Shown here: positions 5,518 to 10,947 of the stretch, piece by piece
Layout of the letters: every line of letters begins with the position of its first letter
Numbering within the stretch: the stretch's first letter is position 1
Position numbers and translations under genes: made by a program
Notes under the pieces: generated by a model
Databases searched by the model: none
What the model was told of the DNA's origin: nothing
Seen by the model: the letters and a program-made list of their open reading frames with translations, nothing else
Source of the DNA: an uncultured Lachnospiraceae bacterium
GTDB taxonomy: Bacteria; Bacillota; Clostridia; Lachnospirales; Lachnospiraceae
Length of the DNA stretch: 10,947 nucleotides
NCBI GenBank assembly: GCA_910585395.1
Contig: CAJUCK010000016.1
Coordinates: 4,644 to 15,590 of the forward strand
Direction: 5' to 3'

Positions 5518-8289
5518 ATGAGAAAATCTCTTACATTAAAAATGCTCTTGCGTTCTCCATTAAAGACATTATTGACATTTCTTTTGATAGCAGCGGCTTC
5601 GTTCACATTGTTCTCGCGCGTGACAGACTATGTCATTACCAACAGGGAAACAGCGAATGCCGAAAAGTTCTATCACGGCGTTGCCGCATTAGATAACACG
5701 GTGCCGGATATAATGGTATCAGGAGAAAAGGAAGGGGTGTTTTTTTCTATCGGTCATGAGACAGAGAATAAACCATGGCCAGAGGAAGAGAAAATCAAAG
5801 AATTTTCGTCGTTGCCCGGCGTGACGCTGGCGGATACAAGGTATATGACGGCAGGGCTGGTGGAAGATTATAAGCGTCTGGTTGATGAGCACAGTTCTGC
5901 ATATAGCTTGGGCAGGTTTGTGCTTGAGGGAACTTATATAGGATATGAAGAGGTTTCCGGCGCTGAGAGTACGATAGAATTGGTTTTTGACGACGTTGTA
6001 GTAATTGCCGGCGAGATTGAGGTTGAATCAGAGAAAACGGTCAAGATAAATCATATTTGCATAGAAGAAGATTTAGAAGGTGTAAAGAATCCATATTCCC
6101 AGAAGTACTTTGATGAACTGGAGAAAGGAAGCAGATGTCTTCTCAAAGGAAAATATACAGACACAAGTGGGCAAGGACTTGAGACAAATATACAGCAAGA
6201 AGGGGATTTTTGTATTTTAGATGGAGTGGGAGAAGATTACCTTGAAACAAAGCAATTTGCTGTATATAAAGAGCTGGTTGAAGCAATCAAGCAGAGTCTT
6301 TACACCTATGATATTGTATATACTTCAGACATGCGCGCTATACCGCGTTTTAACGAGCGTAAAATGATTATGTCAAAGGGACGTCCTCTGAAAGAAGATG
6401 ATAAAGACACCTGTGTGGTAAGCGATCTTTTTCTGAAAACAAATCACCTTTCCATAGGTGACAAAGTGAACGTTAAATTTGGCGACAGGCTGTTTGCTCA
6501 GGATCCTCTGCATGGTGCGCGGGCTGATTATAAAGGAAATCTATCAAGATTTGTCGGCGAAGCAGAACTTGAGATTGTAGGTGCATATCAGTTTAATGAT
6601 GATATGCAGATGCGGGTGTCAGAGTTTGACTGGAGTTATACGTCAAGCACGGTATTTGTGCCCAAATCACTCCTACCCATTGATGTTCCTGATGATTATA
6701 TTCCCTCTATGGGGGAATTCAGCATTTTTGTTGAGAATGCTCAAGACATAGAGGCGTTTCAGGAAGCCGCCGAACCGCTTGCGGCAGAAATGGGGGTAGC
6801 TTTGCGATTGTCGGACGGGGGGTGGCTGAACATAAAAGACAGTTTTGAAAGAGGTTCTCTGATATCTTTTTTATCTGCGATACTGTATATAGCAGGTTCA
6901 GCATTGGCATTGCTGCTGGCAATTTACTTTTACGTCGGCTGGAATAAAAAAACATATGCCATTATGCGTACTATGGGGGTTTCTGCTGAGATGGCAGGAA
7001 ATTCACTTATACTGCCGCTTGTGGTATTATCAGCATTTGCCATGCCGGCTGGTATAATGGCAGGACTTTTTTATTCATTAAAGATAATGACTGTGGCGTT
7101 TGCGTCCATGACAGAGAATTCCCCAGATGGATATGTTCTGGATATCACGCCGCCCATTGGGCAGATTATAATGTGCCTACTTTTTGAACTGGCTTTTATG
7201 TCATTTATTGCTCTATTTTTCCTGCAGAAGATGAAGAAAATACCGCCATTGAAATTGCTGCAAGAGGGTGCAGTGCAGGCAGCTGCAGATACATCAACAG
7301 CTCCAAAAAGTATAGGAACAATAATTTCTCCAGCAGAACTTGATATTACAAAAATTCCGATCTCTCATGAAGTGCCGCTAGGTGGAAAATATAGCGCTCT
7401 GCATCATGTTGCCGCCTATGTCCTATGTCATGTGCGGCGCGGCATCAAAAAGGCAATGATATTACTGCTTGTGACAGTTGTGATGACGGCAGGCATTGGA
7501 GTATATGGGCTGTCAAAAATCACATATCAGGATGCTTTTTATAAATTAGATGTGAAGGGAAAGGCAATGGAGTTTGCATCTTCTTCCATCATAGAATTGT
7601 TAAAATCTGAATTGGCAGAGAATGTCTACTATTACAATACATTGTCTGTGTACGTTGATGGAATAGGGCTCAAAATTCCAATGACGTTTACCAACGATTT
7701 TGAACGATATCTGGAAAAAGATCATACAATTACATATGCGGAAGGGTATGATAATTCTATATTTGATGGTACAGGATCTGTGTGTTTGCTAGGACAGGCG
7801 CTGGCAAAAGAGATAGGTGTCAGTCCAGGTGATGAAATAGCATTGCTGACGAATGACATATATTTATTTATGAGGGAATTGTATGAAGATGAGGAAAGTT
7901 TTCAGACAGCAGTCGCACAGGCAGGAAAAGAGTATAAAGTTGTGGGAATTCTGGAATCTGGAGATGAAGATGTTAGCGGCAGCATTTTTGCGGCTGCAAA
8001 TGATGCAGCAGAAATGCTCTATGGACAGCCTTTTCCAATTTCCTATTGTGAGTTTAAGCTGGCGGATAATAGGAGACTTGACGAATTAAATATTTTACTG
8101 GATGACCAGAGGGCACAGGAGATGAAATATGCGCCAATGGCTTCTTATCACATTGATTCAGAGGGGCTTAAAAATGTGGAGCAAATCTGCAGTCTGCTAG
8201 AATTGATCTTCCCAATTGCTGCAGTGGCTGCAGCAGCTGTAGGTCTGCTTGGTTCTGGCCTTGCTATGCGGCAGGGATTATTTTTGTAG
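5518..8289 (+). CDS. FtsX/MacB-type ABC transporter permease, C-terminally truncated
   Basis: ATG 5518 follows GGGAAGGAG (5497-5505) and starts 923 residues. The layout is that of large two-module FtsX permeases: transmembrane segment 1 at about 18-35, an extracytoplasmic domain of about 400 residues, three segments at about 446-474, 497-519 and 547-568, then segment 5 at 647-666, a second extracytoplasmic domain and segment 6 at 895-916. After GLLGSGLAMRQ the family normally has a cytoplasmic coupling stretch and two more segments. Here five codons lead to TAG 8287-8289, and the missing end is read in another frame (next entry). The protein is therefore probably non-functional or altered. 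Such permeases move lipids or peptides, or act as sensors, with a separate ATPase. None is encoded in view. GC content appears higher than in the upstream operon, which hints at a different origin. Confidence 0.8.
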   Translation: MRKSLTLKMLLRSPLKTLLTFLLIAAASFTLFSRVTDYVITNRETANAEKFYHGVAALDNTVPDIMVSGEKEGVFFSIGHETENKPWPEEEKIKEFSSLPGVTLADTRYMTAGLVEDYKRLVDEHSSAYSLGRFVLEGTYIGYEEVSGAESTIELVFDDVVVIAGEIEVESEKTVKINHICIEEDLEGVKNPYSQKYFDELEKGSRCLLKGKYTDTSGQGLETNIQQEGDFCILDGVGEDYLETKQFAVYKELVEAIKQSLYTYDIVYTSDMRAIPRFNERKMIMSKGRPLKEDDKDTCVVSDLFLKTNHLSIGDKVNVKFGDRLFAQDPLHGARADYKGNLSRFVGEAELEIVGAYQFNDDMQMRVSEFDWSYTSSTVFVPKSLLPIDVPDDYIPSMGEFSIFVENAQDIEAFQEAAEPLAAEMGVALRLSDGGWLNIKDSFERGSLISFLSAILYIAGSALALLLAIYFYVGWNKKTYAIMRTMGVSAEMAGNSLILPLVVLSAFAMPAGIMAGLFYSLKIMTVAFASMTENSPDGYVLDITPPIGQIIMCLLFELAFMSFIALFFLQKMKKIPPLKLLQEGAVQAAADTSTAPKSIGTIISPAELDITKIPISHEVPLGGKYSALHHVAAYVLCHVRRGIKKAMILLLVTVVMTAGIGVYGLSKITYQDAFYKLDVKGKAMEFASSSIIELLKSELAENVYYYNTLSVYVDGIGLKIPMTFTNDFERYLEKDHTITYAEGYDNSIFDGTGSVCLLGQALAKEIGVSPGDEIALLTNDIYLFMRELYEDEESFQTAVAQAGKEYKVVGILESGDEDVSGSIFAAANDAAEMLYGQPFPISYCEFKLADNRRLDELNILLDDQRAQEMKYAPMASYHIDSEGLKNVEQICSLLELIFPIAAVAAAAVGLLGSGLAMRQGLFL

Positions 8290-8453
8290 TATGCGGGCTT
8301 GCGTTATACAGCCCAGGGATTTTTGCAAGGAGTACGGAGACGTTTGCTTTTTGCTGTGCATTGTACTTCTTAGGATGCCTATGTGGGGCGGCCGCAGCGG
8401 CGGTGTATGTAACGAGGGGCAGGGTGCTGGAACTTCTGCAAGTGAAAGAATAA
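8274..8453 (+). pseudogene. Detached C-terminal piece of the ABC permease (frameshifted)
   Basis: Read from 8274 in the frame two bases off the permease frame, the DNA encodes GIIFVVCGLALYSPGIFA, then a transmembrane segment around CALYFLGCLCGAAAAAV, and ends in VTRGRVLELLQVKE at TAA 8451-8453. A helix followed by R-x-x-x-L-E-L-L-Q-x-K-E is the usual end of FtsX-type permeases. It therefore belongs to the gene starting at 5518. Compared with complete relatives, the coupling helix region between segments 6 and 7 is also missing. The lesion was thus probably a deletion of very roughly 25-35 codons that changed the frame, not a single-base slip. The junction lies at about 8262-8286. Confidence 0.75.
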
Positions 8454-8489
8454 TTGCCGCAGGCAAAAGTAGAAAAGGAGAAAACATTT

Positions 8490-8530
8490 ACCCTTCAGCT
8501 TCACTTTTGAAGTTTGGAGGGTTTTCTTCT
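8490..8530 (+). terminator. Rho-independent terminator of the maturation/permease operon
   Basis: ACCCTTCA (8490-8497) pairs with TGGAGGGT (8515-8522) with one G-U pair. Inside it, CTTCA (8499-8503) pairs with TGAAG (8508-8512) around a CTTT loop. TTTCTTCT follows immediately. It lies 37 nt after the original permease stop at 8453, as expected for the end of the operon. The rest of the 8454-8689 spacer holds a second small hairpin and a probable promoter, and no gene I can support. Confidence 0.7.
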
Positions 8531-8532
8531 GT

Positions 8533-8547
8533 CCGCAAAACTTGCGG
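8533..8547. other. Small GC-rich hairpin downstream of the operon terminator
   Basis: CCGCAA (8533-8538) and TTGCGG (8542-8547) form a 6-bp stem with an AAC loop, followed by AAAAAGG on the plus strand. With no T tract on this strand it is not a typical terminator. It may be a second barrier, an mRNA 3' end structure or a protein-binding dyad. Confidence 0.3.
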
Positions 8548-8604
8548 AAAAAGGAATTTAAATATTTTTGAATGAAATTAAACTTGCGATAAATGGAGTT
8601 AATA

Positions 8605-8633
8605 TTGAAAATAGCAGATTTATATGATACACT
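8605..8633 (+). promoter_or_regulatory. Probable sigma-A promoter for the HTH-methyltransferase genes
   Basis: TTGAAA (8605-8610) is separated by 17 nt from TACACT (8628-8633), which has four of six consensus -10 bases and an extended TGn (8625-8627) just before it. It lies after the upstream terminator and about 57 nt before the HTH start. Downstream, a GTAC-N8-GTAC repeat just before the ribosome site could serve autoregulation. Confidence 0.4.
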
Positions 8634-8689
8634 GCCTAAGATGGTGTTGATGCATGGATTGGTACGTTGAAATGTACGGAGGCTGAAAA

Positions 8690-8893
8690 ATGAAATTTAG
8701 CTACAGTAAATTATGGAAGATTTTGATTGATAAGAAAATGATGAAGAAAGACTTGATGGCAAAAGCTAACGTTACATCTTCAACTATGGCAAAGATGGGA
8801 AAAGATTTGCCAGTCAGTATGGAAGTGCTGGGCAGAATATGCCGCGCGCTGGACTGCAATATTGGTGATATTGTAGATTTTATCAAAGAATAA
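8690..8893 (+). CDS. Small Cro/C1-type helix-turn-helix regulator
   Basis: The protein has 67 residues, with ATG 8690 seven nt after GGAGG (8678-8682). Nearly the whole protein is one XRE-family DNA-binding domain. LWKILIDKKM (8-17) forms the first helix, KKDLMAKANV (19-28) the second, SSTMAKMGKD (30-39) the recognition helix, then PVSMEVLGRICRALDCNIGDI, the conserved end of this compact subfamily (HTH_26 type by recall). Proteins of this size next to a DNA methyltransferase often act as control proteins for a modification or defence locus. Here it precedes the methyltransferase by about 90 nt on the same strand with no terminator between. It probably binds DNA as a dimer and may repress its own promoter. 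Confidence 0.8.
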   Translation: MKFSYSKLWKILIDKKMMKKDLMAKANVTSSTMAKMGKDLPVSMEVLGRICRALDCNIGDIVDFIKE

Positions 8894-8982
8894 AACGATA
8901 GCAAAACGTTACAAGGAAAAGGGGAACAAGTTCTAATTAAGACAAGGCGGTAAGCTGAGTGGATAATATGATAGGAGATGTT

Positions 8983-10785
8983 ATGCTGAAAGATATAAAG
9001 AAACTATTTGAAAGACCCTTGCCTTCTGGGCGGAATGGGGCCTTCTTTAATACATTTTCATATCCGACCAAAATATCGCCTGAATCTATAGCTGTGTATA
9101 TTGCTTCGACAACCAAGCCTGGAGACACGGTGTTAGATACTTTTAGCGGCAGTGGAAGCACTGGGATAGCTGCATTATTATGTGAACACCCAACGGATAA
9201 GATGAAACAGCTTGCAGAAGAACTGGGAGTCGATCCTATTTGGGGTTCAAGAAATGCAGTGGGGTATGAAATAGGTACGTATGGCGCCTTTGCTGCAGAA
9301 ACCATCACGAACAGATTGAAAGCAGATGAATTTATCAAAGCTGTGAATCATTTTGTGGAGAGTGAGAAAAACTTACTTGAACACTATTATTCTGCAAAAG
9401 ATCCAAATGATAAAAATGGGACTATAAGATATATTATTTGGTCAGAAGTATTGCTCTGTTCCCATTGCAAAGACGAGATATCGTATTTTGACAGTGGTAC
9501 GAAACGCGGACCAGTGTGTTTTAAAAAAGAGGTAGTGTGTCCACATTGCGGCCACAAATCTTCTGTTGATGATATGGAATTTCAAACGGAAGAATATTAT
9601 GATGGAATTCTTAAGAAATTAAGTATTCGAAAAAAACGTGTTCCAGCATGGGTGTACGGCGCCACAGAAGGGAAAAACTGGGATCGCCCAGCCACTGCAG
9701 CCGACATTGATAAGGCAGGCGAAGCAGAACGAGAACTGCAGACAATTAACGACAGCCCTAAAGCAATCCAATGGGGAGAACTTCATAGGAATGGCTATCA
9801 TTATGGAATTTCTCATCTGCATCAGTTTTATACAGCTCGAAACTATCTGATCATGCGTAAGCTATGGGAGGCAGCAGATAATTATAAACCATCCATCAGG
9901 GATGCGGTAAGACTGCTTTTACTTAGTTATAATGCCTCCCATTGTACACTTATGACACGTGTAGTTGCCAAGAAGAAAGCAAAGGATTTTGTTTTGACAG
10001 GAGCTCAAAGCGGGGTGCTCTATATAAGCAGGCTTCCTGTTGAAAAAAATATTTTTATGGGGTTAGAAAGAAAATCTATGCCTTTTTATAATGCCTATAA
10101 GCTGCTGGAAGGATGTACAGGTAATTTTGTTATCAAGAATAAGTCAAGTCAGAAGCTTGAAGAAAAAAATAATTCAGTAGATTTTGTATTTACAGACCCT
10201 CCGTTTGGAGGATTTATACCATATGCAGAGGTAAACCAGATCAATGAACTATGGCTGGATAAAACTACTGAAAGAAATGAGGAAATTATAATTAGTGCAT
10301 CGCAAAACAAAGGGATTCAAGAATACCAGAAGATGCTCACATCTGTATTTTCTGAGATAAAAAGGGTATTAAAGAATTCCTCATATGCAGCTGTTGTTTT
10401 CCATGCAGCTAAAGCGCAAATCTGGTCTGCATTTGAGGATGCCATTACAGATGCAGGATTGAATGTTTTAATGACTAATATCTTGGACAAAAAACAGGCA
10501 AGTTTTAAACAGATTGTTTCTAAAAGTTCAGTACAGGGGGATCCGCTGCTGCTGCTTAACAAAGGGGTAAGAAATGATCATACTCATGAAAAGGAGGAGG
10601 CGATTATGGAAAGGGTTATAGCCTCTCTGACAAATGAAGACGCGTTCGATGAGCGAAGGGCATATTCTTTGTATGTAAATGAGTGTCTTCGTAATAAAAT
10701 TCACGTGACGTATGACGCCAAAGATGCATATGTTCTTATCAGACGAATGAGAAAGGATGTTTTGAATGCAGCACGACAGAGATGA
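8983..10785 (+). CDS. Site-specific DNA methyltransferase with Zn-ribbon insert (N6-adenine or N4-cytosine)
   Basis: I chose ATG 8983 because GGAG (8974-8977) lies 5 nt upstream. GTG 8959 or ATG 8968 would add 8 or 5 residues. The 600-residue product has the SAM-binding motif I DTFSGSGSTG (52-61) near the N-terminus and the catalytic motif IV DPPF (405-408) near the C-terminus. Between them lies a long insert holding two CxxC pairs (C159/C162 and C186/C189), a probable zinc ribbon, likely part of target recognition. Motif I before the insert and motif IV after it resembles the alpha order of amino-methyltransferases. The DPPF form is used by N6-adenine and N4-cytosine enzymes. It is similar in build to the Zn-ribbon adenine methylases of COG1743, which often sit in defence loci, though I cannot confirm membership. 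The next methylase gene overlaps its 3' end. Confidence 0.85.
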   Translation: MLKDIKKLFERPLPSGRNGAFFNTFSYPTKISPESIAVYIASTTKPGDTVLDTFSGSGSTGIAALLCEHPTDKMKQLAEELGVDPIWGSRNAVGYEIGTYGAFAAETITNRLKADEFIKAVNHFVESEKNLLEHYYSAKDPNDKNGTIRYIIWSEVLLCSHCKDEISYFDSGTKRGPVCFKKEVVCPHCGHKSSVDDMEFQTEEYYDGILKKLSIRKKRVPAWVYGATEGKNWDRPATAADIDKAGEAERELQTINDSPKAIQWGELHRNGYHYGISHLHQFYTARNYLIMRKLWEAADNYKPSIRDAVRLLLLSYNASHCTLMTRVVAKKKAKDFVLTGAQSGVLYISRLPVEKNIFMGLERKSMPFYNAYKLLEGCTGNFVIKNKSSQKLEEKNNSVDFVFTDPPFGGFIPYAEVNQINELWLDKTTERNEEIIISASQNKGIQEYQKMLTSVFSEIKRVLKNSSYAAVVFHAAKAQIWSAFEDAITDAGLNVLMTNILDKKQASFKQIVSKSSVQGDPLLLLNKGVRNDHTHEKEEAIMERVIASLTNEDAFDERRAYSLYVNECLRNKIHVTYDAKDAYVLIRRMRKDVLNAARQR

Positions 10786-10947
10786 TAATCTCAAAATAAA
10801 GAGGTATGGACAAGTTTTTTCTGGAAAAATGGTTGCTGATCTTTTGGTATCATTATTGCCGGGCAGTCTTTTGATCAATTCTGTTATAGATCCAATGGCT
10901 GGAGGGGGAGATCTTTTATTATCTGTTCATAATAAGTATCCACAGGT
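10766..10947 (+). CDS. N6-type DNA methylase, N-terminal part (cut by window end)
   Basis: ATG 10766 lies inside the end of the preceding methyltransferase gene, overlapping it by 20 nt, and the frame stays open to the last base (60 complete codons). Residues 12-20 (KRYGQVFSG) resemble the K-x-x-G-Q-x-F-T-P start of N6-adenine methylases such as type I HsdM and type IIG or Eco57I-like enzymes. VIDPMAGGGDLLLSV (40-54) matches the SAM-binding motif I (V-x-D-P-x-x-G-x-G-x-x-L). The overlap suggests translational coupling with the upstream gene. The substrate-recognition part and any nuclease domain are beyond the window, so the class of system cannot be decided. The start has no strong ribosome site. 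Confidence 0.75.
   Translation, partial: MQHDRDDNLKIKRYGQVFSGKMVADLLVSLLPGSLLINSVIDPMAGGGDLLLSVHNKYPQ

Noticed and set aside
8249..8575. 108-codon plus-strand ORF overlapping the permease end
   Set aside because: It is out of frame with both the permease and its real C-terminal piece, and it covers the terminator. The permease-like end is in a different frame.
8894..8982. AAAACG direct repeats and an AACG-CGTT dyad as binding sites for the HTH regulator
   Set aside because: The repeats are too short and no matching copy is present near the probable promoter at 8605-8633.
8937..9338. 133-codon minus-strand ORF under the methyltransferase
   Set aside because: It is a shadow of the coding frame with clear FSGSG methyltransferase motifs and has no motif of its own.

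Overview
The window looks like AT-rich accessory DNA from an anaerobic Firmicute, most likely a Clostridia/Lachnospiraceae-type organism. The reasons are strong purine-rich Shine-Dalgarno sites (AGGAGG, GGAGGTG), AT-rich spacers, and a gene set I associate with clostridial peptide-maturation loci. The taxonomic call is an inference, not a match.

Positions 1-8530 hold a ribosomally made, post-translationally modified peptide (RiPP) locus. After the 3' end of an unidentified gene (1-114) and a spacer with a 9-bp inverted repeat, there is a 50-residue Cys-rich precursor peptide (241-393; Cys pattern C-x-C-x-C-x2-C). A stable hairpin (530-555) and about 0.7 kb of AT-rich DNA follow, and that DNA may contain a decayed ORF. 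Next comes a tight operon: a divergent PaaK-like adenylate-forming protein (1298-2575); a radical SAM/SPASM maturase of the CcpM type (2575-4020, start overlapping the previous stop); a TIGR04066-type peptide maturation protein (4025-5158); and an acyl-carrier-related protein that lacks the phosphopantetheine serine (5205-5510). It ends with a large FtsX/MacB-type ABC permease (5518-8289). A deletion plus frameshift cuts off the permease C-terminus, and the lost end can still be read in another frame up to 8453. A Rho-independent terminator lies at 8490-8530.

Inferred logic: the precursor is cross-linked at its cysteines by the radical SAM enzyme. The adenylating-like protein, the TIGR04066 protein and the carrier-like protein form an accessory module whose chemistry is unknown. 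The permease would handle export or self-protection, but it appears broken and no ATPase partner is in view.

Positions 8605-10947 are a separate unit with its own probable promoter: a small Cro/C1-type HTH regulator (8690-8893), a Zn-ribbon-containing DNA methyltransferase with FSGSG and DPPF motifs (8983-10785), and the start of a second N6-type DNA methylase (from 10766, overlapping by 20 nt, cut by the window end). This looks like the beginning of a restriction-modification or phage-defence locus. No rRNA, tRNA, CRISPR array or intact mobile element was seen.
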